Shown here: piece by piece, positions 35,895-45,258 of the stretch
Layout: each line of letters opens with the position of its first letter
Position numbering within the stretch: the stretch's first letter is position 1
NCBI GenBank assembly: GCA_965209045.1
Contig: CBDBPW010000002.1
Coordinates: 1,054,001-1,118,000, forward strand
Length of the DNA: 64,000 nucleotides
Source: JAJEFO01 sp965209045
Lineage (GTDB): Bacteria; Pseudomonadota; Alphaproteobacteria; Rhodobacterales; Rhodobacteraceae
Reading direction: 5' to 3'
Notes under the pieces: generated by a model
The model's input: only the letters and a program-made list of their open reading frames with translations
The model's database searches: none
Told to the model about the DNA's origin: nothing
Made by a program: the position numbers and the translations under genes

Positions 35895-36137
35895 TCTCGA
35901 ACTGCGGAGGATGCCGAGGAGAACGAAGAGGTTCTTAAGGAGGCACAGGCGGCAACTGATGCCCCTGGTGCCAGCCTGATCGACATTGCGGTGACGGAAG
36001 CTTTGAAACTTCAGAAAGCGGGACGGACAAGAGACGCGATCAGGAAATGGGAAGCAATAGCCAATCTGATTCAGGACTCAGACAAGCACCAAGCTGCCCG
36101 GGCGCATTTTACGGTGGGGTACCTATGTTGGCTCTAG
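35895..36137 (+). pseudogene. TPR-like protein fragment
   Basis: An 80-codon frame with no start reads EDAEENEEVLKEAQAATDA, then ALKLQKAGRTRDAIRKWEAI and ARAHFTVGYL. The helical pattern resembles a tetratricopeptide-type repeat protein. It begins right after a stop and ends at TAG 36135. It looks like the decayed remains of a longer gene next to the IS1634-like element. Confidence 0.4.
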
Positions 36138-36215
36138 GCCTACGAAGAAAGATGATGGTTACAATCGGATTTCGTTTTCGCTCCACCCTATTTTTGGCTA
36201 CGCTTTCGGAAGGAC

Positions 36216-38235
36216 TTAACCCGACTTCCGCAACTCGAGGGTTTCGAGGTCCGTAACCCATTGATATTCCTGAATCCGACCCCCAAAGGTCGGCACTACA
36301 CGGCGGCCGACGGACAGCGGGTTGCACGCCGTCACGAAGAGAGTCGTGGCGCGCCTTGTGCCGGCAGGGTCATGCCGAGCTGGTGCAGCAGAAGCTCGTG
36401 CTCCTTCCTTGGCTGGGTGTAGCGCGGCAGGACGAGATGCCGGCCGTCGGTTGTGGGCAGATGCACGTCCACCATCTGGATCGTGCCGAACGCCTCGATG
36501 ATGGCGCGCGGGGTCAGCCCGCCGGCACGCGGGCGGGCGATGTTCTTCAGCGTCACCAGCAGGCAGTAGGCGATGAACGAGACGAAGATGTGCGCTTCGA
36601 TCCGCTCCTCGACCTGGTGGAAGACGGGACGGACCGCGAGGTCGTGCTTCAATTCCTTGAACGCCTGCTCGATTTCGACGAGCCGCATGTACAGGCGCCA
36701 GAGCTCGGCCGGGTCCTCGGCCACCATGTTGGACCGCAGCAGGTAGCGGCCCTCGCGCCGCCGGACCTGGCGCAGCCGTTCGCGGCGAAGGCGGAACGAG
36801 AACCCGTGCGCGGAGAGCTCCTCCTCGGTCGCCGGCACGCGGATGTCGACCAGGCCCCAGGCCCGGCCCGCGTCCTTCCTGGCAGCGCCGAGCTTGAGCA
36901 TCAGCTGGTCGCGGCCGTTGGACTGGCCCTGCAGCTCGCCGAGCCGCCGCCAGAGCCTCTTCAGGCGGCGCCGGCGCATGGCGCGTTCCTTGTGCAGCCG
37001 CCCCTCCGAGCGCACCAGCACGTACAGTTCCCCGTCATCGGCGAGAAGCTTGACGTCCACGCTCTCGCGCACCTCCTGCCAGGGCAGGTCGAGGAACGCC
37101 TTCTCGAATTTCGTCAGCCGGCCCTTGGGCGTGCCGACGAGATAGCGCACCGGCGCGTCGCCCTCGCGCATCTGCTGCAGGGTCTCCTCCGTCGGGATGC
37201 CGCGGTCCATGATCCAGATCCGGTCGGACCGGCCGTACTGCCGCTCGATCCGCTCGAGGAAGCCGGCCAGCGTGCTCTGGTCCGAGGTGTTGCCCGGCAT
37301 CACCTCGTAGGCCAGCGGAAAGCCGTCCGGCGTGACGACCAGCGCGATCACCACCTGCACGCAGTCCGGGCGGCTGTCGCGGCTGTAGCCGAACTGGCGC
37401 TTGTCGTCGAACGGAGGATCGCTCTCGAAGTAGGTCGAGGTCAGGTCGTAGACCAGGATGTCGAACCGCGCGTCGAACAGCGCCGCCCATCGCTCCCGCA
37501 GGAAGGAGAAGAACGCCTGCCTGTGCGCGAGCAGCCTGTCGAGGCAGCGGTACAGCGTGTCCGCAGGGATCGCCCGGTCGCAGCCGAGCAGGTCGCGCAG
37601 GGCGCTGTGCTCGAGCCAGTGGCGGTGCAGGCGCCACTCGCTGCCCGGATCGACCAGCCGGTAGCAGGCCAGGATCTTCAGCACGTCGAGCCAGCGCGTG
37701 CCCTGCCGGCTCGGAGGCAGGCGCGGCGCCCAGAACCGGTCCAGCTCAAGCCGGTCCCACAGGGTCAGGGCCAGCCAGCAGGCCCCCCACTGGCGAGGGT
37801 CGTGCAGCGACACCTCCGCGACGTTGATCTTCACCACCTCGCAGTCCAGCTCGGGCGCCTCCCGGTCCTCGGGAAACAGCGCCACCTGACGCGATCCCGA
37901 CCGGCCTTCCAGCACCTCGATGGCGCGGCACCACGCCGCGCGCTGGCTGTCGTTGATCTCGCCGAGATACAGGACCTGACGCTGGACGACCCGGCCGCCG
38001 CGCACGCGGCAGTTCTCCACCACGCTCCAGTAGCGGTGTTCCTTGCCGTCCTTGAATCGCTTCTTGCAGCGCACGAACATGGGCGGAGACTCCGCCGTCG
38101 CGGCCACCAGATCAAGGGGGCAGGTCGGCACTACACGCGACTTCTGGGGGTCGGGTCCTTGAAAACAAGACGTTTCCCGCGCCGAAACCCGCCAAATTAG
38201 TCAAATCACGCGCCGAGTTTCTGAAGTCGGGTTAA
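36216..38235. mobile_element. IS1634-like element, second type
   Basis: A 2020-bp element with inverted ends TTAACCCGACTTC (36216-; complement at -38235), about 22 bp with two mismatches. It holds one minus-strand transposase. I could not find a matching direct duplication, so a later deletion or recombination at one flank is likely. Confidence 0.75.
36332..38078 (-). CDS. IS1634-like DDE transposase
   Basis: A 582-aa transposase starting MFVRCKKRFKDGKEHRYWS (an upstream ATG at 38131 is in frame). Catalytic blocks are DILVYDLTSTYFESD, IWIMDRGIPTEETLQQM and RLVEIEQAFKELKHDLAVRP (Asp, Asp, Glu), with HIFVSFIAYCLLVTL after. It differs clearly from the IS1634 transposase at 14184, so this is a separate lineage. 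Intact. Confidence 0.9.
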
Positions 38236-38402
38236 TTCTCCAATTCCTTAAGTCTTATTTCACCAAACCACATGCCTCTCAGGCAGTCGTACGCATCGTG
38301 GAACATTTCTGATGCGCTTGGATCGTCTGCCGCGCCTGGTCCGGAAAACCTTGGATCGTCGCATTCTTCGTCAAATGCCCCTTTGAAAAAAACTTGTCAA
38401 AT
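38232..38402 (-). pseudogene. C-terminal fragment of unknown protein
   Basis: The minus strand reads VFFKGAFDEECDDPRFSGPG, then SEMFHDAYDCLRGMWFGEI and ends RLKELEN. It has no upstream start; a stop codon lies just before. Its own stop overlaps the IS1634-like terminal repeat. It is probably the end of a gene cut by rearrangement. Confidence 0.35.
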
Positions 38403-38407
38403 TGTAA

Positions 38408-38662
38408 TCCCGCGGTTTCTCGGCACTGCACGAGAGAGATTATGCCTCGGCCGCGGGCCTCTTCGCGCTTGGGCTTGCCGCGACGGCCTTCCTCTATTCC
38501 GAGATCGGAGCCGTCCGGGATGAACTCCGCTCGGAACTGCGCGCAGAGATCGGATCCGTCCGGGGCGAAATCGGCTCCCTTCGGGTTCAGGTCCAGGACA
38601 ATCGCGCGGCGCTAGCCCGCATTGAGGCAATTCTGGACGAACGGCTGCCTCGGGACAATTGA
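38408..38662 (+). CDS. Membrane-anchored coiled-coil small protein, start unclear
   Basis: The frame gives SAAGLFALGLAATAFLYSEI (membrane segment) followed by heptad-like VRDELRSELRAEIGSVRGEI and RVQVQDNRAALARIEAIL. Small TM plus coiled-coil proteins of this kind are common in alphaproteobacteria. No ATG is available; a CTG or the upstream junction may supply the start, so it may be truncated. Confidence 0.45.
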   Translation, partial: SRGFSALHERDYASAAGLFALGLAATAFLYSEIGAVRDELRSELRAEIGSVRGEIGSLRVQVQDNRAALARIEAILDERLPRDN

Positions 38663-39116
38663 TCCTGGCAATTCAACGCCGGCGAAAGGCTGCCGAGAGG
38701 ATGGGCGTCACGATCGAGGATGATCACGGATCGGATTCGAAGCACGGCAGGCCACGAAGGCCAGTAGAGAGACAGCCCTTACAGCCATGCCCGCCGTGCC
38801 GCTGAGTGACGCCAGCTCTCAACTCTCCTCTATGGCAAAGCCTTCGATTTCGCCGCGCTTCGGCTCCAGTGTCCCGGAAATTCTCGCCGCGAAGACCACC
38901 TTGCGGCCGTGCCTACGCGTTCTGTACAATGGATGCGTGAACTCGGCCACGCGGGCGCCGACACAACATCTTGTGCCGCCTTGGTCAGAGAGATAAGCCT
39001 TTCGAGGAGATTGATGTCGTGATCACGTCTTCCCCGTGAATTCGATCACAAGAGCGACCCTTGCATCCACCCATGCAAGTCACGACGCTGGTGGCGGAAA
39101 TCCAGTGAGGCGGGAC
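38663..39116. other. Intergenic region, possible NUDIX remnant
   Basis: On the minus strand, about 38830-38960 reads GRKVVFAARISGTLEPKRGE and ends in a stop, faintly like a NUDIX hydrolase segment. No intact gene is visible. Confidence 0.25.
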
Positions 39117-39605
39117 ATGGCCGACAGGCATGAACAGATGGAGCGAGAATTGAAGGTGTTCACGGAATTCACGGAGCGATCAAGTCTGCGCATCGTTCCC
39201 GCTTCTGTGGCCAAGCGCAACCCGCCGGAGCCAGACATCCTATGCCAGATCGAAGGGCGAGGCGAGGTGGCATTCGAACTTTCGGCTCTTCGTGATCAGA
39301 AAAGTGCGAAAATCACGTCCGATCTGGTGAAGGAGGACATGCCGGACAAGATCCCGTATTGGCGGTACGACAGCCGCAAGGCGATCCGTCATGTCTGTCA
39401 GAAGAAACGGAGCCGGACCTACAAGACGCCGCACCCCATTGAACTGATCCTCTACTCGGATGGCCCGCTGGCACCGGCAGATGTCGTTGTTCCGCTCATC
39501 CTGAGCGCGTTCCGATATGGTTCCTGCCTTGGCCCCTTCCAGCGAGTGTGGTTCATGGGCAGTCCGAACGAATGCTGCCGGTGCCTCCTGCCGGCGCCGG
39601 GCTGA
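39117..39605 (+). CDS. Orphan PD-(D/E)XK-like protein, C-terminus probably cut
   Basis: A 162-aa protein from ATG 39117 (in-frame upstream Met at 39036). RNPPEPDILCQIEGRGEVAF followed by ELSAL gives P-D...E spacing like a nuclease fold. Later KTPHPIELILYSDGPLAPAD. The last residues (NECCRCLLPAPG) look unnatural after VWFMGSPNE, suggesting a frameshift or truncation at about 39570. Lower GC than the neighbours. Family not recognised. Confidence 0.5.
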   Translation: MADRHEQMERELKVFTEFTERSSLRIVPASVAKRNPPEPDILCQIEGRGEVAFELSALRDQKSAKITSDLVKEDMPDKIPYWRYDSRKAIRHVCQKKRSRTYKTPHPIELILYSDGPLAPADVVVPLILSAFRYGSCLGPFQRVWFMGSPNECCRCLLPAPG

Positions 39606-39750
39606 CCCGTCGTCCTTGAGGAGCGTCTGGGGCTCCGTCAGTGTTCGCCCATCGCGCCAAACGCCGCCGCCACGTCTGACGTCCCCATTAACCGCCTCCC
39701 GGCTACCGAATTGGCAGATTCGAGCCAAAACGCCTAGTTTGAGAGGTATG

Positions 39751-40021
39751 CACGCAATGACGAGAAAGAAAGGACGGCCGCCTGCCGACGCTGGTGGCCG
39801 CGATGCGCGCGTCACGTCCGGACGCCACCCTGCAGGAGATGTGCGACATGCTCGAGGAGATGCATGTCCCGGCGCCCGACGGACGGACAACCTGGTATCC
39901 GTCCTCCATCAAGGCGCTCCTTGATCGGGCAGACCGGCTGGGGCTTGCGTCCCGGGGGACATTGGCAACCACTTTCGGCAGCAGCGATCAGGTTCTCGGA
40001 CGCGGCGTGGCGGGATCGTAA
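39751..40021 (+). CDS. Small DNA-binding-like protein, uncertain
   Basis: The frame at 39794-40021 reads AAMRASRPDATLQEMCDMLE and TTWYPSSIKALLDRADRLGL. This resembles the C-terminal helix-turn-helix region of site-specific recombinases (amino-acid pattern only). An overlapping frame starts at ATG 39748 with TRKKGRPPAD; the two may have been one gene before a frameshift at about 39790. Confidence 0.35.
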
Positions 40022-40316
40022 GTGCAAGGGCAGGTGAGTAGGCAGCATTGCATGAGCGTGGGAGACCGGTCAATATAAGGCTCGAAGTTCGAACCGGCAA
40101 GGCCGCAGGGCGATTGCCATCAATTTCTTTCCTCGGTAGCTTTAGCATGGCCGCGCAACATACCTGCCCCACACTTTGCGGTAGTCCCTCATTTGTGGGC
40201 CGTCGCGCCGGGTCGGGGGATCCCAGCATGTCGATGTCAGTTTCGTGCACGCACGGGAGGAACTGGGTCGCACAGCCTGCGGCAACTCGGCGATCGATTT
40301 TGGAGAGTCAACGCTC
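40022..40316. other. Intergenic region, no gene seen
   Basis: About 290 bases upstream of the next gene. Nothing supported. Confidence 0.35.
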
Positions 40317-41075
40317 ATGAAACAAAGACCCTTGATGGAATCAGACGAGGAATTTGGTCGCCAATTGCTGTCCGATCACCTGTCGCTTCAGGGAAAGTCT
40401 GGATTCAGATGCGATGTGAATTCCGCGGATCCTCCGGATCTGTTGGTCGCATGGAAGGACGGTTCGCTGTGGGGTATAGAAGTGACGCGGACCTACCAGC
40501 AAGTCGCAGCATTGGGCCGAGCGGATGCGATTTCGTCGGCGGAGATAACCGAGCCGTTGTTGCGTTTCGGAGAAAAGCTCGGGGAAGCAACAAAGAGCAT
40601 ACGGAGACGCGACTACTCGTTGGGGCTGCGACCGGAGCCAGGAGATGTTCTGGCGGGGCCATCCATCAAGTTTGACAGGGCCTGGGAAAAGAGGACTGAG
40701 GACGCGGTTCAGCAGCACATTGCCGATGACGGGACGGATATCTTGGTGTGTCCCGGGGCGAGGTTGAAGCCCGGTCGTGCGGGGCATCGTTGGACAGTGA
40801 CGGCAAGCGCAGGGGTTGCAGAGATGAAGTCAGCGACCTTCGCCATGTTGGCACGGGCCCTGGATGAGAAGACCAAGGCGCTGCCAAGGTGGAATGAGGA
40901 CGTCACGGAGCGGTGGCTGTTGCTGCTGAATGCCTATCCTCTTGTCGATGACGTTGGGGAGGCAAAAAGGGCACTGACGGATGTCATGCGGTCGAAACCG
41001 AACTTGTGTGGGTTCGACGGCGTATTCTGGAGCGGCTATCCTGATCGTGCGATCGTGGCGATTCCCTTGTCGTAG
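40317..41075 (+). CDS. Orphan nuclease-like protein
   Basis: A 252-aa protein beginning MKQRPLMESDEEFGRQLL. GFRCDVNSADPPDLLVAWKD followed by SLWGIEVTRTYQQV shows P-P-D...G-x-E-V-T-R, spacing reminiscent of PD-(D/E)XK nucleases and of the RNPPEPD protein at 39117. The C-terminal half is alpha/beta with RWLLLLNAYPLVDDVGEAKR. AT-richer than the transposon genes. No family assigned; context is defence-like. Confidence 0.6.
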   Translation: MKQRPLMESDEEFGRQLLSDHLSLQGKSGFRCDVNSADPPDLLVAWKDGSLWGIEVTRTYQQVAALGRADAISSAEITEPLLRFGEKLGEATKSIRRRDYSLGLRPEPGDVLAGPSIKFDRAWEKRTEDAVQQHIADDGTDILVCPGARLKPGRAGHRWTVTASAGVAEMKSATFAMLARALDEKTKALPRWNEDVTERWLLLLNAYPLVDDVGEAKRALTDVMRSKPNLCGFDGVFWSGYPDRAIVAIPLS

Positions 41076-41482
41076 CGGATGTGCTTGCCTGTTGGGGTGG
41101 ACCCAGGGAGCCGTGGTAGGATCGGAATCACGGCCCTAACTTAAGATTCGGGACCTATGTTGGATTAGGGCCATCAGATGTCCACGCTTGCGCAAGGGAT
41201 GGTCGGGAAGCAGCTCAAGTATGCTGACTTGACGGCACGCAGGAAAGCCGACAACGGGCTTTCGTCGGGTGCACGAAGTCTCGCAACATCTTGAAGACCG
41301 CACAAACGCTGCAACAAAAAGTCTGCGCGAATCGGATATCGGGATGGGAATGGCCGAGCATGTCAACACCGCATTTCGTTCAAAAAATTTTGCAGGCACA
41401 ATATATGGTATACAAAAGCGGCACTTTTGTTGCTATATAGTGTCTAGACCAAGACAACCTTAAGACATCAGGACATCACGTA
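41076..41482. other. Intergenic region with AT-rich promoter zone
   Basis: About 400 bases. The last 120 are AT-rich with GTATAC and TATATAG elements (TATAGT at 41436-41441) and probably hold the promoter and operator of the Panacea gene. No open frame is convincing. Confidence 0.4.
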
Positions 41483-41962
41483 ATGGCACATGATGCGCGC
41501 CAGGTTGCCAACTGGTTCGTAGAGAAATTTGCTGCGGATGGTCGTCCTCTTACAGTAATGGAGCTTCTCAAGCTCACTTACATTGCTCATGGATGGTATC
41601 TGGAAATGCACGATAGCCCCTTGTTTCACAACCGAATCGAGGCGTGGCGGCACGGCCCGGTGATTCCTGATGTTTACCATGCATTCAAGTCGCAGCGCCT
41701 TGAAGTCGACCATCAGGTTGCTGGACATCCCGCCCCGACTGACCAGTCGGTTGCCGAATTTTTGGAAGACGTCTACAGCGAATATGGGCATCACGAAGGT
41801 TGGCATCTTTCCACCATGACGCACATCCCAGGCGGGCCTTGGCATGCCGCCATGGAAATAGGTGGTCCTTTCTCCCTTATCCCGGACAGTGTTATCAAGC
41901 CACACTACGCTGAATTGCGGAAGCGATACGAAGCCGCGCAGCCTGCACACGAAAATGGCTAA
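41483..41962 (+). CDS. Panacea-domain (DUF4065/SocA-like) protein
   Basis: A 159-aa protein. VANWFVEKFAADGRPLTVME, LLKLTYIAHGWYLEMHD and IEAWRHGPVIPDVYHAFKSQ are the DUF4065/Panacea signature. Panacea proteins are promiscuous antitoxins found next to diverse toxins (the PanAT systems) and include SocA. Here it overlaps the next gene by 8 bases, the arrangement expected of an antitoxin-first module. Confidence 0.88.
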   Translation: MAHDARQVANWFVEKFAADGRPLTVMELLKLTYIAHGWYLEMHDSPLFHNRIEAWRHGPVIPDVYHAFKSQRLEVDHQVAGHPAPTDQSVAEFLEDVYSEYGHHEGWHLSTMTHIPGGPWHAAMEIGGPFSLIPDSVIKPHYAELRKRYEAAQPAHENG

Positions 41963-42404
41963 ACCAACTTACGCAGGCGGAGGCCCGGGAATACCTTCGG
42001 GGGGCGCTCCGCCTTCGCCTTCGCCTCCGACATCTCCAACCCACGTAAGCGATGAACAAGATTTGGATCGGCTCAATCATGAAGCGAATCTGCGCAACTA
42101 CGCCGAACAAGACTGGAAGCAACGGCTTGCGGTCAAGAATTGGGCTATTTGGGCCGGTTGTGCCGTGTCATTTTTCATGGGCTTGTTTCTCTTTGCGGCC
42201 CTGCATCAGGTGACGTTGTTTGGCCCCGTTCATCCGGCCGCGATGGTGGCCATCATTGTCGCTCCCACAACTTCGATCACGACCGTGACGGTGATGCTTT
42301 TCATTGGTGCGTTTCGGAAATTTGACGACAATGATCCTGCGGCAATTGCGGCCGCAGCAAAAGACATTTTGGCAGCGGCTAGCCGTGCTGGCGGCGGGCC
42401 TTGA
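41955..42404 (+). CDS. Two-TM protein, candidate Panacea partner
   Basis: A 149-aa protein with a Pro/Gly-rich N-terminus, then charged DEQDLDRLNHEANLRNYAEQ. Two hydrophobic segments follow: WAIWAGCAVSFFMGLFLFAA and AAMVAIIVAPTTSITTVTVM. The C-terminus is Ala-rich. The ATG lies inside the Panacea gene. Membrane-active toxins are among known Panacea partners; this is an inference from position only. Family not recognised. Confidence 0.6.
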   Translation: MAKPTYAGGGPGIPSGGAPPSPSPPTSPTHVSDEQDLDRLNHEANLRNYAEQDWKQRLAVKNWAIWAGCAVSFFMGLFLFAALHQVTLFGPVHPAAMVAIIVAPTTSITTVTVMLFIGAFRKFDDNDPAAIAAAAKDILAAASRAGGGP

Positions 42405-42650
42405 TTGGGAGTGATTTCGCTATGGCGGACTGCGGTTTTCCCAGCGGTCTGAAATCAAACGACAATTTTCGGACCGGATCGAGAGGTCGCCGCTGATCTG
42501 GCCGAATCCGCGAAAATTCGGCTCGCTGGCCGCGACTTTTCCATGTCGGTCGCGTCGGCTGGCGTTCCTGGCCCTGGATTCCGGGTGTGGTAGAGTGCTC
42601 CTGCAACTATTTGAAAACGCCCCTGGACGGGGGCGGAAAGGAGCACTCCG
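42405..42650. other. Left flank of ISKra4 element
   Basis: About 245 bases between the two-TM gene and the ISKra4 transposase. GGAAAGGAGC just before ATG 42651 is a strong ribosome-binding site. The ISKra4 left end must be here but I could not place it. Confidence 0.4.
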
Positions 42651-43028
42651 ATGAAGAGCCTACAGCCTGAAGCCTCGATTGCCAACATCGATGACGGAAG
42701 CGGATCCGTCGCGGCGGCACAGGTGCGCCTGACGGAGGCGGGCATCGCCCTGGTCGAGCGGGCCGCCGAGATCGGCCTGGCGGGGAACGTCGCGACCCTG
42801 TACCGGGACGACCCGCTGAAGGCCGAGGCCGCTTTCCGCGACATGGTCTTCGGCTTGGCCCGTTCAGTCCTGAAGGGCGCGTTCGAGGCGCTGGACGGCC
42901 ACGGGCCGTCTCTGGAGGCCAACGGCAGGACGTACCGGAAGGCCGAAGTCACGCCGGGCCGCGCGATGACGATGTTCGGGCCGGTCGGCTTCCTGCGGTC
43001 GCGGTACCGTCCCTCGGGGACCGGCGCG
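42651..43028 (+). pseudogene. ISKra4-family transposase, N-terminal part
   Basis: The first 126 codons of an ISKra4-family transposase. IALVERAAEIGLAGNVATLY and TYRKAEVTPGRAMTMFGPVG, then FLRSRYRPSGTGA. The 3' part is 47199-48278. Removing 43029-47198 joins GTGA to SLVPAEAVLGL in frame and gives a 485-aa protein. It is interrupted by a 4164-bp transposon. Confidence 0.9.
43023..43028. repeat. Target duplication GGCGCG (left)
   Basis: GGCGCG here and at 47193-47198 flank the transposon. One copy is needed to restore the ISKra4 frame. Confidence 0.88.
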
Positions 43029-43273
43029 TGTAGTTTCCTGATTTAATCCGATCCAGCTGGCAGGTTTCTTCCCGCATTGTTTCGTGCACGGATTGCCGGA
43101 TTTCCGGGACAACGTGGGAAGCCGGAACCCGGCTTCTGCCGATCCCCTTTCCCGGCAGAGATCCTTTCCAGGGAGATCTTTCCTGCAGGCCCTTTCCAAG
43201 CAGCATCCGGACGGTAGGTTGATCCGGCGAACGAGGAAGGGGGTGGCCCGCGCGAATTGCACTTCGCCGGGCC

Positions 43274-43891
43274 GTGGACGGGCAACTGCAAATCCGATAC
43301 GAAACGAAGCTTTCCGCCGAGGAATACGTTAGCACGGAAGCCTGGCGCGACGCCAGACTGGATGTCTGCCCGAACCATCCCGCCGGCGGCTGCTCCTTCG
43401 GCAGCCACGGCACCTACGCGCGGAAGACCCCCGCCGGCGCTCGGGTGCCACGCTGGTACTGCCGGGACTCCAACACCACGTTCAGCATGCTTGCGGACTG
43501 CCTGGCGGCGCGGACGCCGGGGACGCTTGACGCGGTCGAGGCGGCCGTGGCCGCGTTCGAGGCCGCGCCGGGCGTGCAGGAGGCGGCGCGGCGGGCCCGC
43601 CCGGGCCATCACATCTCCGACCGCGGGGCCGAGCGGCGCTGGATCCTGTGGCGTGCCGAATGCGTCCACCGCCTGCTCGCGATCGTCATCGGGCTGCTCC
43701 CGGAGCTGCTCCAGGGCGTGGCGCCGGAGATCGCCGCCTTCCGGGCGCGGCTCGGCACCGGATCCGTGCTGACGGACCTGCGCGGCCTCTGCGCCGCCCA
43801 CCTCGGGCACCTGCCGCCGCCGGTCGGATTCCGTCCGCCCGGAACCGGCCCCGGTACCGGACGGGATCCGCCAACACTCCGTGCCCCCTGA
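43274..43891 (+). CDS. Transposon zinc-ribbon protein
   Basis: A 205-aa protein, start GTG 43274. VCPNHPAGGCSFGSHGTYAR followed by PRWYCRDSNTTFSMLADCLA is a Cys/His-rich zinc ribbon like those in transposon accessory proteins with RWYC...TFS...L motifs. A helical segment (LLAIVIGLLPELLQGVAPEI) follows. It is probably a DNA-binding helper, in the place where TniQ-like proteins sit in related elements; homology to TniQ not shown. Confidence 0.65.
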   Translation: MDGQLQIRYETKLSAEEYVSTEAWRDARLDVCPNHPAGGCSFGSHGTYARKTPAGARVPRWYCRDSNTTFSMLADCLAARTPGTLDAVEAAVAAFEAAPGVQEAARRARPGHHISDRGAERRWILWRAECVHRLLAIVIGLLPELLQGVAPEIAAFRARLGTGSVLTDLRGLCAAHLGHLPPPVGFRPPGTGPGTGRDPPTLRAP

Positions 43892-43944
43892 TCCTTGCGC
43901 CCCGGGTCCCCCAGACTGGCGGGACAGCAGCAAGGAGAACCGAC

Positions 43945-45258
43945 ATGACCACGAATGACGACAGCCGGCGGGACGTCGCGCTCTTCAGGTACGGATTGAT
44001 CGCGGACCTGCTGGTCCTGCCTGCCGGCAGCGAAGGGATCGCGGCCGGCCTGCGCGAGCGGGCGGCGCGGGATCACGTGATTCCGGGCTCGCGCCGCACC
44101 CGCGTCGGCGAGCAGACCATGCGCGACTGGATGCGCCTCTACCGGTCCGGCGGCTTCGACGCGCTCTTCCCGAAGCGGCGGCGCGACGGCGGGAAGTCGC
44201 GGCGCCTGACGGCCGACGCCGCCGAGGCGCTGATCGCGGTGAAGCGGGAGGACCCCGCGCTCAGCGTCCGCGACGCCATCGCCAGGGTCCGGGAGGACGG
44301 CGACGTCCCCGAGGACGTGCGCCTGCCGCCCTCGACCGTTCACCGCCTCCTGTCCCGGGAGGGCCTCATGGCGGGCGGCGACGGGTCGCCGCCGCAGGAC
44401 CGGCGGCGCTTCGAGCACCCGAACGCCGGCGACCTCTGGATGTCGGACGTCATGCACGGCCCGAAGTGCGGCGACGGGCGCGGACGGCGGCGCAAGACGT
44501 ACCTCCTGGCGTTCATCGACGACTGTACGCGGGCAATCCCGCATGCGGCCTTCGCGTTCGCGGAGACCACCGCCGCCTTCCTGCCCGTGTTCAAGACGGC
44601 CGTCCTGAAAAGGGGCTTTCCGGCAAGGCTTTACGTCGATAACGGTGCGAGCTTCCGCTCCCGGCACCTGGCGCTCGCCTGCGCGAAGCTCGGCGTCGTC
44701 CTGATCCATGCAAGGCCGTACCACGCCGCCGGGAAGGGAAAGATCGAGAGATGGTTCAGGACCGTCAGGCGCAGCGTCCTGGCGAGGCTCGATGACGGGG
44801 ACACCCGCGACCTCGAGGCCCTGAACCGCCGGCTCCACGCCTGGATCGAGGGCGAGTACCACATGCGCCCACATCGCGGACTCGGAGGGATGACGCCGCT
44901 CGACCGGTGGGCCGCCACCGCCGACGACGTCCGCCATCCCGGCCCCGGGCTCGATCTCGACGACCTTTTCCTGTTCGAGGCGAAGCGCCGGGTCGCGAAG
45001 GACCGCACCGTCAGCCTCAAGAGCCGCCTCTACGAGGCCGACCCCGCCCTCGTCGGCGAGACCGTGATCCTGCGCTTCGATCCGGCCAGGCCGGGACGGC
45101 CCCTCAAGGTCGTCCATGACGGCCGGGACGCCGGGCTGGCGACGCCCCTGGACGTGCACGCCAACGCCGCCGCCAGGCGCGGCGGTCACAGGGACCGGCC
45201 GCCGGCGTCGTCCATCGCGTTCCGCGACCTCGGCAGGAACGGGGAGGACGGGCGATGA
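43945..45258 (+). CDS. DDE transposase (integrase catalytic core)
   Basis: A 437-aa transposase. An N-terminal helix-turn-helix region (RVGEQTMRDWMRLYRSGGFD) precedes the rve-type core: first Asp in DLWMSDVMHGPK, second in RLYVDNGASFRS, Glu in GKGKIERWFRTVRRSV (D,D-35-E pattern). A C-terminal beta domain follows (KSRLYEADPALVGETVILRF), as in Mu-type transposases. AAGGAG at 43932 supports the start. It overlaps the ATPase gene by ATGA. Confidence 0.93.
   Translation: MTTNDDSRRDVALFRYGLIADLLVLPAGSEGIAAGLRERAARDHVIPGSRRTRVGEQTMRDWMRLYRSGGFDALFPKRRRDGGKSRRLTADAAEALIAVKREDPALSVRDAIARVREDGDVPEDVRLPPSTVHRLLSREGLMAGGDGSPPQDRRRFEHPNAGDLWMSDVMHGPKCGDGRGRRRKTYLLAFIDDCTRAIPHAAFAFAETTAAFLPVFKTAVLKRGFPARLYVDNGASFRSRHLALACAKLGVVLIHARPYHAAGKGKIERWFRTVRRSVLARLDDGDTRDLEALNRRLHAWIEGEYHMRPHRGLGGMTPLDRWAATADDVRHPGPGLDLDDLFLFEAKRRVAKDRTVSLKSRLYEADPALVGETVILRFDPARPGRPLKVVHDGRDAGLATPLDVHANAAARRGGHRDRPPASSIAFRDLGRNGEDGR

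Noticed and set aside
36216..38235. Second copy of the IS1634 at 13943
   Set aside because: Ends and transposase sequence differ clearly; only the broad family is shared.
43609..45189. A 526-aa minus-strand gene opposite the DDE transposase
   Set aside because: High-GC antisense shadow with no domain signature; the plus strand has catalytic motifs, ribosome-binding site and operon overlaps.
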